64,000 nt of DNA from Limosilactobacillus pulli (lineage in GTDB: Bacteria > Bacillota > Bacilli > Lactobacillales > Lactobacillaceae). Each line of letters begins with the position of its first letter. Position 1 is the stretch's first letter. The notes under the pieces are model-generated. The model ran no database searches. It saw nothing but the letters and a program-made list of their open reading frames with translations, and was not told where the DNA came from. Below, in pieces: positions 1 to 8,883 of the stretch. The position numbers and the translations under genes were made by a program. The stretch is taken from assembly GCF_947381555.1 (NCBI RefSeq), contig NZ_CANCWQ010000005.1, positions 21,087 through 85,086 of the forward strand, written 5' to 3'.

Positions 1-479
1 GAACCAATTGGTAGACTGATAATCTCTTCAGCCTGCCCGTCATCGACATAGATCAGCTCCATGCTGGCCCCGCCCGTATCAATAATCAGACCATTTTTAA
101 TTGGCAAGGTTCTGGTGACGCCAACATAGTCTAAATAAGCCTCTCGCTCACCAGAGATTACTTTAATGTTAAAACCGGTTTCTTCTTTAACCCGCTTTAA
201 AAACTCGATCTGATTGGCTGCTTGACGAACCGCGGCCGTCGCCACTGCGATTACGCGGACGTTTTCCAGTACCATGCAGATCTGCTTGAAGTCTTTAAGA
301 GCTGCAATCGTTCGTTCCATCGGCGTCGGCTTAAGCATTTTTTCTGGGCCCATATTTTCCGAGAGTCGAACGTATTCTTTTTCGTAGCGCACCAGATTAT
401 AGTTGCCGGACTCATCAATTTCAGTAACTTGCAGTCGAACCGAATTCGAGCCCAGATCGATAACCGCCAGATTAATCAT
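1..479 (-). CDS. ppx: Exopolyphosphatase (Ppx/GppA family), N-terminal part, cut by window edge
   Basis: About 159 codons are visible; the C-terminus lies left of the window. The protein opens with MINLAVIDLGSNSVRL, the phosphate-1 motif of the ASKHA-fold Ppx/GppA phosphatases. A second nucleotide/phosphate motif, GLIIDTGGASMELI, lies near residue 135. The family releases phosphate from the end of polyphosphate (some members hydrolyse pppGpp). The ATG at 479-477 overlaps the end of ppk by 8 bp, and a purine-rich site (AAGAAAGGCG) lies inside the ppk 3' end, so the two are probably translationally coupled. A second, divergent ppx-like gene sits on the other side of ppk. Confidence 0.9.
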   Translation of the reverse strand, partial: MINLAVIDLGSNSVRLQVTEIDESGNYNLVRYEKEYVRLSENMGPEKMLKPTPMERTIAALKDFKQICMVLENVRVIAVATAAVRQAANQIEFLKRVKEETGFNIKVISGEREAYLDYVGVTRTLPIKNGLIIDTGGASMELIYVDDGQAEEIISLPIG

Positions 480-2724
480 TAGTTTCGCCTTTCTTATCAT
501 CGCTCAAGTGCAGATTGGAATCATGACGCATCATTGGCTGGAAAGCACTGGCTGCTTGATGCTGCTCGGTTTCCTTCTTGTCAGCTCGGTTGGCTGCTTG
601 AGCCTGCTTAATAAAGTACTCCTGGCAGCTGAATGGCTGTGCCTTGCCGCGATCAATGCGGTCATATTTGTTGCCATGCAAAATCCGTGTTTTGACATTG
701 TCTTGCCACATCTTGTCAAAAATATCAATTGCTCGGGCCTTGGTATCACTTTCCAAAACTGGGAACAGCTCCTCAACGCGCCGGTTTAAGTTCCGCGTCA
801 TCATATCGGCACTGGCCAGATAGATCTCTTCATGACCGTTGCCTTTGAAGTAGTAGATTCGTGAGTGCTCCAAAAAACGTCCAACGATTGAGTGCACCTC
901 AATGTTTTCGTGCAGCTGTGGCAGATCGTTACGCAGACAGGTAATCCCACGAATCAGCAGCTGAATCTTAACGCCAGCCGCAGCCGCTTCATAAAGTCGT
1001 GCAATAATCTGCTTATCAGACAGCGAATTCATCTTCATGCGGATCAAAGCTGGGCTGCCTGCCTTGGCGATTTTGATCTGTTCATCGATCTTGGTGTCGA
1101 TAAACTCACGAATGCCATCAGGCGAGACACGTAGCTTGTGGAAATACCTTGGCCGTGCAAAACCCGAAAGCATGTTGAACAGGTTGGTCATATCCTCGCC
1201 CAGTTCGTAGTCGCACGTAAACAGTCCCATATCAGTGTAGAAATGAGCCGTAACATCATTGTAGTTACCAGTTCCTAGATGCATGTAGCGCCGGATGCCA
1301 TCCTCGTCACGCCGAATAACCAATGCCAGCTTACAGTGCGTCTTTAAGCCAACCAGCCCGTAGATGACATGACAGCCCATTCTTTCCAGCCGTCGTGCCC
1401 AGCGAACGTTGTTTTGTTCATCAAAGCGTGCCTTGACTTCAACCAAAACCGTTACCTGCTTGCCTTGCTGAGCAGCCATCCCCAGATACTTGATGATTGG
1501 CGAGTTGCCCGATACCCGATACAGCGTCATCTTAATGGCCAGTACTTGATCATCGGTAGCTGCTTGATGAATGAAATTGACGACTGACTGGAAATCATCA
1601 TAAGGATGCTGAACCAGATGATCCTTGTTTCTAATCGCAGCAAAAATATTGTGATCCATATCAAAGCAAGGAGCAAGATGTGCTTTGAATGGTTGGTAGC
1701 GCAAGTCATCGTGTCCCTTAACCATGCCGGAAAGCTTCTTTAAAAACGTCAGGTCGACTGGTCCGTTGACGCGATAGACTGCTGTTTCATTGACATGCAG
1801 GTTCTTAATCAGATGATTTTCCAACCATGGATCGATGTCGCGCTCAACTTCCAGACGCATGACGTGCCCATGCTCACGTTCCCGTAATTGATGCTGAACC
1901 GCCCGCAAAAGATCTGAGGTGTCTTCTTCGGCAACGTCTAAATCCATGTCTCGCATGACCCGATAAGTACCAGATGAGATGATCCGGTATCCTGGGAACA
2001 GCACCGACAAAAACTCTTTAATCAGCTCATCCAATAAAACGAATTGATTTTCGCCCGGCAGCTTGACCAAGCGTTTGTAGATCTCAGGTACCCGCACCGT
2101 GGCAAACTTTTCCTCATTTTCGGTATTTTCGTCATGCGGCTCTTGCGAACGACCTTGAATCTCTTGATCGCCTTCCAAAATCTCGTGCTCTTTGACGTGT
2201 AGGCTTTCAGGATCGCGTTCCAGTTTGATGGCAATGTTGAGCGAGTTGTTGGAAATAAATGGAAATGGTCGTGACGTATCATCGGCCATTGGCGTCAAAA
2301 CCGGCATCAATTCCTCATTAAAGTAGCGACGCACGTATTCATACTGTTCTGCTCCCAGCTCTCTGATGTGCAGAATCCGAATGTCTTGGGCCGCTAATTC
2401 TGGTAGCAGTTTTTCATTATAGACCTGATAGCGCTGCTCGACCATGCCATGCTCTTTTTGATTAACCGCATCCAGCTGCTCTTTGGGCGTCATCCCCGAA
2501 GCATCGGTAGTCGTAACATTGGCAGCCGAAAGCTTATGCAGTGAGGCTACCCGTACCATAAAAAACTCATCAACATTGCTTTGCGTAATCCCCAAAAAAT
2601 TGGCCCGTTCCAGCAATGGATTTTCAGATGCCAAAGCTTCCTCTAAGACTCGGCCATTAAAGTCGATCCAGGAAAGCTCACGGTTGACGTAGTTTTGTGG
2701 TTGATAGAAATCTTTGTACATCAT
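472..2724 (-). CDS. ppk: Polyphosphate kinase 1
   Basis: Reversibly makes polyphosphate from ATP. The 750-residue length is typical of PPK1. The N-terminal domain starts near NRELSWIDFNGRVLEEA. The two phospholipase-D-like histidine motifs are present: THCKLALV (His about 464, the phosphorylated His by family knowledge) and FLEHSRIYYF (His about 621). An acidic, glutamate-rich insertion lies at about residues 180-210. The start is placed at the first ATG of MMYKDF because AAGGAAGGGGAG lies directly before it; a longer reading frame reaches 7 codons upstream into the preceding gene. It sits between two ppx-type genes in one operon. Confidence 0.95.
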   Translation of the reverse strand: MMYKDFYQPQNYVNRELSWIDFNGRVLEEALASENPLLERANFLGITQSNVDEFFMVRVASLHKLSAANVTTTDASGMTPKEQLDAVNQKEHGMVEQRYQVYNEKLLPELAAQDIRILHIRELGAEQYEYVRRYFNEELMPVLTPMADDTSRPFPFISNNSLNIAIKLERDPESLHVKEHEILEGDQEIQGRSQEPHDENTENEEKFATVRVPEIYKRLVKLPGENQFVLLDELIKEFLSVLFPGYRIISSGTYRVMRDMDLDVAEEDTSDLLRAVQHQLREREHGHVMRLEVERDIDPWLENHLIKNLHVNETAVYRVNGPVDLTFLKKLSGMVKGHDDLRYQPFKAHLAPCFDMDHNIFAAIRNKDHLVQHPYDDFQSVVNFIHQAATDDQVLAIKMTLYRVSGNSPIIKYLGMAAQQGKQVTVLVEVKARFDEQNNVRWARRLERMGCHVIYGLVGLKTHCKLALVIRRDEDGIRRYMHLGTGNYNDVTAHFYTDMGLFTCDYELGEDMTNLFNMLSGFARPRYFHKLRVSPDGIREFIDTKIDEQIKIAKAGSPALIRMKMNSLSDKQIIARLYEAAAAGVKIQLLIRGITCLRNDLPQLHENIEVHSIVGRFLEHSRIYYFKGNGHEEIYLASADMMTRNLNRRVEELFPVLESDTKARAIDIFDKMWQDNVKTRILHGNKYDRIDRGKAQPFSCQEYFIKQAQAANRADKKETEQHQAASAFQPMMRHDSNLHLSDDKKGETND

Positions 2725-2725
2725 A

Positions 2726-4225
2726 TTACTCCCCTTCCTTGGCAATCAATTCCGGCTTAAGGCCATATACATCGGTAAACAGCTGATTCTTGCGCTGAAA
2801 GGCCCATTTTTCCAAGACCAGATCATCATTGGCATGTGCCGTAATCAACAGACGATCATCCTGCAGCTTTAACTCAATTCGCGAAATCTTTTGCAGGCGC
2901 GAATCGTCCAATGAGTCGGCCACCCTTAAAATTGCCGCCAGCTTGGCTACGGGCATTTGAATATCATCATCCATATACCGATAGTGAGCCTGAGCAACAT
3001 CGGGACTTTCCGAGCTATGATAGCGGGCAACTTCGGCAATCGTGCGGTTGTCATCAGCCGAAAGCCCAATCAGCGGATTGGCTTCTAAAATATATTGCGA
3101 ATGCCGATAGTGTCCTTGTGGATTGATAAAATTACCAATGTCTTCAATCTTGCAGGCAATCTCCAACAACAGGCGATCATGCCGATCAAGGCGATGAATT
3201 GGCTGCAGCGCATCAAACAGCTGCAAAGCAACGTGCGTAACAAACGTCGAATGTGCCGTATCGGCTCCATAGCGCTGGGCCATGTTGGCAGCCGAGGTTC
3301 GAATCATGTTGTCAACCAGTGAATGATCCCCCAGCTGCATGATCGTTAGACCATCAAGAATATGCAGACTGGTAGCATAAATCTTTTGTGCATCCAACAG
3401 GTGAATCGTCCGCGAGATAACCAGATAGTTTGGCAACACCCAATTGACGCTTTGCTCATTGACGTTATAGTGATTGATGATGAACTGATTGGATGAGCTG
3501 ACGATTCGCTGATAGCGTTTTTCAAAATCTTCTCGTGGCACCTTGCCCAGCATTTCACCAGGCTTAACATAGCTTTGTGCCATTGTGCCAACGTTATGAA
3601 TCAGCAGGTTGGAGTTTTTAACGTGGCGCAGTTCTGGTACCAGGTACTCTAACTTGCTTGAGATGTAGTCTAAGATGATCTCACTTGGCGTCGTCGTGGT
3701 CTGACGCAATGTCTGTGCCAAATGATTGACGCGCGCCTCGCCTAAATCGATATCCCATGACGTTTGAAACTTGCCATGGCGGAAATAGGAAAGGCGCGTA
3801 GTATTCAGGCCGATCGTCAAAACGTACAGGGCCTTTTTGCTTAATTCATTGAAACGCGGCATCCGTGCCATTACGGCTGCCAATGCACTGGCCATCAATT
3901 GATCGTTGCTGAGCCACTTGATGTCAAGATTAGTGCGAACCTTCAGTTGATCAGCAATGTAGCGGGCCTCAACCAGATTCAGATCTTCTAAGGATCCATA
4001 AAAAGTGAATTTTTCAACTTGATATTCATGCAGAACCCGTTGAAATCCCTGCAGATTATCAACAATTGCCTGCATGTTTTGCGCATAGTTGGCAACGTTG
4101 TGGCTGCCAACGATCAAGGCTCCTGATTGAACCTCAGTAATAATCTTAAGGGTTGGGAGCTCTATAATCCGAAGCGTCAAGCGATCCGGCTCTAGGAAAA
4201 TAATCCCAAATAACGAATTTTTCAA
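2726..4225 (-). CDS. Ppx/GppA-like phosphatase with C-terminal HD domain
   Basis: About 499 residues. The N-terminal half resembles the Ppx/GppA fold but is divergent: the usual DLGSNS phosphate loop reads roughly IGLNTTRLSYF near residue 145, and the first 40 residues lack a clear motif. The C-terminal half has HD-type features (RLDRHDRLLLEIACKIEDIG, then YHSSE). Lactobacilli often flank ppk with two ppx genes, so this is probably the second one. I place the start at TTG 4225: GAGGAG lies 7 bases upstream, whereas the longer GTG start (4240) would contain that site. The gene ends 2 bp before the ppk ATG. Catalytic competence is uncertain. Confidence 0.8.
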   Translation of the reverse strand: MKNSLFGIIFLEPDRLTLRIIELPTLKIITEVQSGALIVGSHNVANYAQNMQAIVDNLQGFQRVLHEYQVEKFTFYGSLEDLNLVEARYIADQLKVRTNLDIKWLSNDQLMASALAAVMARMPRFNELSKKALYVLTIGLNTTRLSYFRHGKFQTSWDIDLGEARVNHLAQTLRQTTTTPSEIILDYISSKLEYLVPELRHVKNSNLLIHNVGTMAQSYVKPGEMLGKVPREDFEKRYQRIVSSSNQFIINHYNVNEQSVNWVLPNYLVISRTIHLLDAQKIYATSLHILDGLTIMQLGDHSLVDNMIRTSAANMAQRYGADTAHSTFVTHVALQLFDALQPIHRLDRHDRLLLEIACKIEDIGNFINPQGHYRHSQYILEANPLIGLSADDNRTIAEVARYHSSESPDVAQAHYRYMDDDIQMPVAKLAAILRVADSLDDSRLQKISRIELKLQDDRLLITAHANDDLVLEKWAFQRKNQLFTDVYGLKPELIAKEGE

Positions 4226-4272
4226 GATAACACTCCTCACATGATTTTATTCATTTGAATGCCCTTTTTTCT

Positions 4273-4278
4273 ATTATA
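4273..4278 (-). promoter_or_regulatory. Probable -10 box for the ppx2-ppk-ppx operon
   Basis: On the minus strand a perfect TATAAT lies about 50 bases upstream of the TTG start. The -35 is weak (TGGAAT, 18-base spacer). Confidence 0.5.
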
Positions 4279-4384
4279 TGTTTAAGAATACCACCAATTC
4301 CAGACCGTTTGAGCCTTAAACGTTTTTTGCACGACAAATAAAACAAAATCTCCACTTTGCACTGAATAAAACAGCGGAAAAATA

Positions 4385-4520
4385 AAAGAGGCTGGGAATT
4401 AACTCAACCTCTTAACTACGTATAGATAACAATGCCTCAGCGCAGTAGCTGGCTGGCAGTTCAAACACTGATAAATCAGCATTTGACTGACCTAGCCATC
4501 CTTGCGGAGTTTTTTCTTAC
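4385..4520. repeat. Intergenic two-hairpin element, possible dispersed repeat or terminator
   Basis: The element starts with GAGGCTGGG...AACCTC, a small stem of a type often seen in lactobacillus intergenic repeats. A second hairpin follows at about 4458-4490, with arms CAGTTCAAACACTGAT and ATCAGCATTTGACTG, then CTAGCC and a T-rich stretch. No coding potential is visible. It separates the ppk operon from the thioesterase gene and could terminate either side. Only one copy is present in this window, so its repeat status is from general knowledge of similar sequences. Confidence 0.45.
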
Positions 4521-4532
4521 TCTCTTTTTGAT

Positions 4533-5294
4533 TTATTCATACCAGATCATTGTTGAGGCAGCTGACAGTTGACCGTCAAAAACAACCCGGTGATCAGTGG
4601 CCAGCTCACCATTTTCATTATAATATGGGCTGCTGATCTCACTGGTAATGGTTTGACCATAGCGAACCTCTTTTTCATAGCTCATGGTCATGTGCTTGAG
4701 CCGATGACTGCTTAAAAACTCAGCCCCCAGTGGATCCTGCATCCAATCAAAGTAGCGAGCATTATTGACGTGACGATTTGAATCGATGTCAAAGAAGCGG
4801 ACGTGATAGTTGTTTTTAAACTTAACGTCTTTCAACTCGCACGCCTTGGCCAGCCTTGGCAACCGCTTTTTTTCTGGACCATGGTAAGGCTCAATGATTG
4901 CTGAAGGAATCGACATCAAATGACGAGTCTTGAGATTCATATAGACAAACAAACCTGTCAAGTGTGCGTATTCAATTTTATGATCCGCTGATTGAATCCA
5001 AAATTCACGCAAGGCAAAAAAGCGATTATTGGCAATTGCTCGCGTACCAAGAATTATTTCTTCACCATTGACCGGCTGCTGCTTGGCAAAACTGCCTTCG
5101 TAGCTGGTAATCACCCAGCTACCGCCATAACTCTGCACGACTGCCGTATCCAGTCCTAGCAAATTACCATGATCTTCTGATACCTGCACGGCCATGCTAA
5201 TTAGCATGCTCAGGTTGGGATGGCCGGTAGCATCACATTCATAGTAGCTTAAACGATGCCTGGCTTCATATACCAATGGAGATTCCAACGTCAT
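4533..5294 (-). CDS. Acyl-ACP thioesterase (FatA/FatB-like)
   Basis: Releases fatty acids from acyl carrier protein. The 253 residues form two hotdog repeats: the first begins RHRLSYYECDATGHPNLSML, the second NNYHVRFFDIDSNRHVNNARYFDWM. The second contains the family catalytic Asn/His region (DIDSNRHVNN). The length matches bacterial acyl-ACP thioesterases. It is followed by rsmI only 18 bp away on the same strand (rsmI lies upstream), so it is probably the last gene of the rsmI-yabA-holB transcript. Confidence 0.9.
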   Translation of the reverse strand: MTLESPLVYEARHRLSYYECDATGHPNLSMLISMAVQVSEDHGNLLGLDTAVVQSYGGSWVITSYEGSFAKQQPVNGEEIILGTRAIANNRFFALREFWIQSADHKIEYAHLTGLFVYMNLKTRHLMSIPSAIIEPYHGPEKKRLPRLAKACELKDVKFKNNYHVRFFDIDSNRHVNNARYFDWMQDPLGAEFLSSHRLKHMTMSYEKEVRYGQTITSEISSPYYNENGELATDHRVVFDGQLSAASTMIWYE

Positions 5295-5312
5295 TTCACC
5301 TCTTTTAGCGTT

Positions 5313-6179
5313 TTAAAGCTCGTGATACTGTTTATAAAGATCCTGACGCTTGATCTGATTGCGTTTGGCAACCAGCTTAATGGCTGCATTGGTGGAAAGA
5401 CCATGCTGAATCTCTTGATCGATCTGCTCTTTTAAGCTTAGCTCAGCTGATGCTTCAACTGGCTGATTAGGATTATCGTTGCCCGCCACCAACACAACGA
5501 ATTCACCACGCATCTGATTTTCAGCAGCCCATTGACTGAGCTCTTTTAACGAACCACGACAAAATTCCTCGTAGCGCTTGGTCAGCTCACGAGCCAAAAC
5601 TGCCTGTCGACTCTCGCCAAAGACCTCGACCATCGACGCCAGCGTCTTGGCCAAACGATGTGGTGCCTCATAAAAGATCATCGTTTCCTCATGTCGATTC
5701 AAAGGCGTCAATTCCGCGATCTGCTGTTGATGCTTACGGCTTAAGAAACCATAGAAATAAAACGGCTGTGGAGCAAGGCCAGAAGCAATCAGCGCCGTCA
5801 ACCCAGCATTGGCTCCCGGCAGCGCTACAACTTGCAGGCCTTCTTTCACTGCGGCTGCCACTAACTCTTTGCCTGGGTCAGAAATCGATGGCATTCCGGC
5901 ATCACTGCATTGGGCAATTGATTGACCCTGTTTTAAAAGCGCAATCAGCTGTGGAATTCGCTGCTCGGTATTATGCTCATGAAAGCTGATCTGTCTGGTA
6001 TCGATCTGAAAATGATTCAACAACATCTGCGTGTGCCGCGTATCCTCAGAAGCAATCAAGTCTACGTCTGCCAGCGTCTTGACCGCCCGAAACGTCATAT
6101 CGTCAAGATTGCCGATTGGCGTAGGTACTAAGTAGAGACGACCCGTTTCGTTTTCAGTAAAGCTTCGAATCTGTTGCAT
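5313..6179 (-). CDS. rsmI: 16S rRNA (cytidine1402-2'-O)-methyltransferase
   Basis: Tetrapyrrole-methylase fold that 2'-O-methylates C1402 in the ribosomal decoding centre. The N-terminus has the family signature GRLYLVPTPIGNLDDMTFRA, followed by ASEDTRHT and SDAGMPSISDPG. Length 288 residues. The start is set at the ATG of MQQIRSF because AAGGGTG lies 6-7 bases upstream; a GTG three codons earlier would have no spacing. The C-terminal basic segment (KLVAKRNQIKRQDLYKQYHEL) is usual. The gene follows yabA. Confidence 0.95.
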   Translation of the reverse strand: MQQIRSFTENETGRLYLVPTPIGNLDDMTFRAVKTLADVDLIASEDTRHTQMLLNHFQIDTRQISFHEHNTEQRIPQLIALLKQGQSIAQCSDAGMPSISDPGKELVAAAVKEGLQVVALPGANAGLTALIASGLAPQPFYFYGFLSRKHQQQIAELTPLNRHEETMIFYEAPHRLAKTLASMVEVFGESRQAVLARELTKRYEEFCRGSLKELSQWAAENQMRGEFVVLVAGNDNPNQPVEASAELSLKEQIDQEIQHGLSTNAAIKLVAKRNQIKRQDLYKQYHEL

Positions 6180-6190
6180 AGATATCACCC

Positions 6191-6541
6191 TTATTTTTGC
6201 GGCTGATCATGACGTCCATAAATTGCATCCAGACAAAACGCACATGAGTCATCCTCATCCAGGCGTTTGCCATAGTACTCGTTGCAGACGTGGAATCCCT
6301 CTTGATACAGTTTCTGCAGATTGCGCCGTGAATCGGTCAAACCGTCCTTGGTTGCCTGCTGGTGCTTTTGCTTGAGCATTTGATGCAGATGCTCGTTTTC
6401 AATCGACAGTTCGGCATTTTCTTCCAAAACCGCCGTCATCATCGCCTGCAGTTCTTCCATACTGTCGACCAGATCCTTGGTCTGTTTGGTAACCCTGGTA
6501 AATCGTTCGTAAATCTTGCTTTTGTCTACTCGCTCGCTCAT
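6191..6541 (-). CDS. yabA: DNA replication initiation control protein YabA
   Basis: In Bacillus, YabA binds DnaA and DnaN and limits re-initiation of replication. This protein has 116 residues: an N-terminal coiled coil (VDSMEELQAMMTAVLEEN...) and a C-terminal zinc-binding part with His/Cys ligands (FHVCNEYYG...CAFCLDAIYG). It sits between holB and rsmI, the usual Firmicute order (darA-holB-yabA-rsmI). A GGGGAAAGA ribosome binding site precedes the ATG. Confidence 0.92.
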   Translation of the reverse strand: MSERVDKSKIYERFTRVTKQTKDLVDSMEELQAMMTAVLEENAELSIENEHLHQMLKQKHQQATKDGLTDSRRNLQKLYQEGFHVCNEYYGKRLDEDDSCAFCLDAIYGRHDQPQK

Positions 6542-6559
6542 TTGTGTCTTTCCCCATTT

Positions 6560-7576
6560 CTATCGCTGCAAGACATTAATAATGCGCAGTGAAAGCTGCT
6601 CGGCCGTATTCTGAAATGAAACGTTCTGATCCATTAGATGTCTGGTCTCAAGCGTCAGCTCACTGACTTGCAGCAGCTGATCCAATCGATAGCGTTGTGC
6701 AGTTTCTTGAATGATTGCCAATTGATCGATAAAGTGCAGACTGTCGCTTTCGCTGATGCCACTAGCCACCATCAAAGTATCACGCCAGATCAAAGTCATC
6801 AGATCCAGGATCACCATTTGTCTTTCCCGATCAGTAGCTGTTTTTAAGAGCGTGGTCTGAACCGTAACGAAAGCAATCAGATCCGTGCGGCTGCACTCCT
6901 TGTACCACTGGATGACGGCTTGAACCGCTTGATTGAACCAGTCGTCTGCCATCCACTCTTCGATCTGCTCGGTTGAATCAGTCAGTCCCAATGCGATCGC
7001 CTGTAGACCGGTGGGAATTTTTATTTGATTCAGCTTCTCTTTTAGAATCTTTTTGGGCAATGGCTGCAGCTCGATAATCTGCGTTCGGGAACGAATCGTT
7101 GGCAAAACGGCACTCTTGTTGGTCGTCAGCAGCAGAATATAAATGCCGGGCAGCGGCTCTTCAATAAATTTTAACAGACTATTGGCAGCACTTGTCGTCA
7201 TTTTTTCAGCATCTTCAATTATAAACAGCTTTTGACTGCCTTCCATAGCGCTTTTGCCAAACTCGGCCTTTAAGCGTCGAATCGTATCCACTTTAATCTG
7301 GCGGCCTTCTGGAGCGGCAACGACAACATCCGGGTGGTTGCCGGACAAGATACGCTGACATTCGCTGCAGGTTCCATCCGGCTCACCAGCCTCTGAATGC
7401 TCACAAAAAAGGCGCAGGGCCATCCACTGCGCCAAAGCTTTTTTCCCTGATCCAGACGGGCCAGCAAATAGATAGGCATGGGCCAGCTCGCTTTGCGCCA
7501 TGGTTTTTTTGAGACGCTGACTGATTGCCGGCTGCAGCTGCTCAGCTTGCCACTCTGATTGTGTGGCATGTTCCAT
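6560..7576 (-). CDS. holB: DNA polymerase III subunit delta' (clamp loader)
   Basis: AAA+ clamp-loader subunit of 338 residues. It has a P-loop (AGPSGSGKKALAQ, about residue 40), a zinc module (CEHSEAGEPDGTCSECQ), an acidic box (LFIIEDAEKM) and sensor regions (LLKFIEEPLPGIYILLLTTN). It lies between darA upstream and yabA downstream, the conserved low-GC Gram-positive order. A second clamp-loader gene, dnaX, is about 2 kb further upstream. Confidence 0.93.
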   Translation of the reverse strand: MEHATQSEWQAEQLQPAISQRLKKTMAQSELAHAYLFAGPSGSGKKALAQWMALRLFCEHSEAGEPDGTCSECQRILSGNHPDVVVAAPEGRQIKVDTIRRLKAEFGKSAMEGSQKLFIIEDAEKMTTSAANSLLKFIEEPLPGIYILLLTTNKSAVLPTIRSRTQIIELQPLPKKILKEKLNQIKIPTGLQAIALGLTDSTEQIEEWMADDWFNQAVQAVIQWYKECSRTDLIAFVTVQTTLLKTATDRERQMVILDLMTLIWRDTLMVASGISESDSLHFIDQLAIIQETAQRYRLDQLLQVSELTLETRHLMDQNVSFQNTAEQLSLRIINVLQR

Positions 7577-7612
7577 TTTGAATCACCTCGTCTTGATCGG
7601 CCTGCTGATTTG

Positions 7613-7933
7613 CTAAAACTGTAAAAACTTTTCGACTGGGAGAATAAAGACCGTAGCACCACCAATTTGAACATTAATTGGAATGGCCGATGAACCGTTG
7701 TCGATCTGAGCCGCTGGCGTCATGTACTGTTCACGCGACTTGGCATTATGCTTAATGATTTCCAATACCTCGTCAACTCGTTCGTCTTCTACAACCACCA
7801 TAAAGGTCGTATTGCCTTCTCTTAAAAAGCCACCGGTTGATGATAGCTTGGTTGCTCCGATGTTGTTGTCGATAAATGCATCGCGCAGCTTACCGGCATC
7901 TTTTGGTTGAACGATTGCCATAATCATTTTCAT
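7613..7933 (-). CDS. darA: Cyclic di-AMP receptor, PII-like (DarA/PstA)
   Basis: Small trimeric PII-like protein known in Firmicutes to bind c-di-AMP; its output is poorly understood. It has 106 residues beginning MKMIMAIVQPKDAGKL. The segment TKLSSTGGFLREGNTTFMV matches the ligand-binding loop region. The start is at the ATG 8 codons inside the longest frame, because AAAGGGGG lies immediately upstream of it. It sits between tmk and holB, the usual place for this family. Confidence 0.93.
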   Translation of the reverse strand: MKMIMAIVQPKDAGKLRDAFIDNNIGATKLSSTGGFLREGNTTFMVVVEDERVDEVLEIIKHNAKSREQYMTPAAQIDNGSSAIPINVQIGGATVFILPVEKFLQF

Positions 7934-7967
7934 AATGAATTCCCCCTTTAAGGTCACGCTAAGTCAT

Positions 7968-8609
7968 TTAAAACAATTGCGAAAATCGCTGATGAATTGC
8001 CTGTTGAACCTGCAAAATTACCTGGTCCAATGGCTGGCTGGCATCAATAGTAACGATTCGCTGCGGGTTTTCTTGAGCCAATTTCTGATAGGCACTTCTT
8101 ACCTTGCGATGAAAGGATAGTTTTTCCTCATCCAAGCGATTGACCTCATCGGCTCGATTTTGTGCAATCCGCTGCAGGCCCAGTTCTGAATCAATATCCA
8201 GATAAATCGTCAGTTCCGGCATCAAGCCATCAATGGCAAACTGATTGATCTGCCAGATATTTTCTTCTCCAAGGCCGCGCCCAGCACCTTGATAGGCTAT
8301 TGAGCTGTCAATGTAACGATCACAAAGAATCACCTTGCCGTTTTGGAGCGCTGGCAAAATATCAGCAACCAGATGCTGCCGCCGGGCCGCTGCAAATAAC
8401 AAAGCCTCCGTTCGTGGATCCATGTCAGTATTATCGGCATCAAACAAGACATCGCGAATCTGTTCGGCAATATGGTTGCCACCCGGCTCTCTGGTGTATA
8501 CAACGCCATCGCTTCCCAGCTGCTCTTTAAGATCGGCTGTAATCTGCCGCATCACGCTGGTCTTGCCTGCTCCATCCGGTCCTTCAAACGAAATAAATTT
8601 ACCATCCAT
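7968..8609 (-). CDS. tmk: Thymidylate kinase
   Basis: Phosphorylates dTMP to dTDP. The 213 residues show the P-loop FEGPDGAGKTSV near residue 8, the TREPGG motif, the DRYIDSSIAYQGAGRGLG segment and a lid region rich in Arg. It follows yaaL and precedes darA in the recR-yaaL-tmk-darA-holB series. Confidence 0.97.
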   Translation of the reverse strand: MDGKFISFEGPDGAGKTSVMRQITADLKEQLGSDGVVYTREPGGNHIAEQIRDVLFDADNTDMDPRTEALLFAAARRQHLVADILPALQNGKVILCDRYIDSSIAYQGAGRGLGEENIWQINQFAIDGLMPELTIYLDIDSELGLQRIAQNRADEVNRLDEEKLSFHRKVRSAYQKLAQENPQRIVTIDASQPLDQVILQVQQAIHQRFSQLF

Positions 8610-8622
8610 TGCTATTCCTCGA

Positions 8623-8874
8623 TTACTGCTTGATCACGCTGTCGTTTAGATAGCCATGCAGATGACTGCGCCGCGCCTTGCCATAAAGATACAGATATTT
8701 TTGCTCCTGCAGCTTGGTACGACTGTAGAGCTCGTTGTCAACCTGGCCTTCATAGACGGCATGCTCAGTTTCTTTGGCATGATCCCAACTGTCTTTGACG
8801 TTATAGATCAATTCCAGCAGGTTCTGGTTGCCAAGCTCTTCAACTGCATGGGGATTACGATGCTTAAAAAACAT
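8623..8874 (-). CDS. yaaL: YaaL-like protein of unknown function (DUF2508)
   Basis: Small, charged 83-residue protein with a central helix-rich stretch (LLELIYNVKDSWDHAKETEHAVYEG) and a basic C-terminus. Assignment rests on similarity in length and composition to the DUF2508/YaaL family and on position directly after recR. The ATG at 8874 is preferred because AGGTGA lies 5 bases upstream; a GTG three codons earlier (8883) would abut the recR stop. No function is known. Confidence 0.8.
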   Translation of the reverse strand: MFFKHRNPHAVEELGNQNLLELIYNVKDSWDHAKETEHAVYEGQVDNELYSRTKLQEQKYLYLYGKARRSHLHGYLNDSVIKQ

Positions 8875-8883
8875 AATCTTCAC

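Noticed and set aside
403..789. Plus-strand frame of 128 codons opposite ppk/ppx
   Set aside because: It lies fully antisense to well-supported genes and has no recognisable domain or ribosome binding site.
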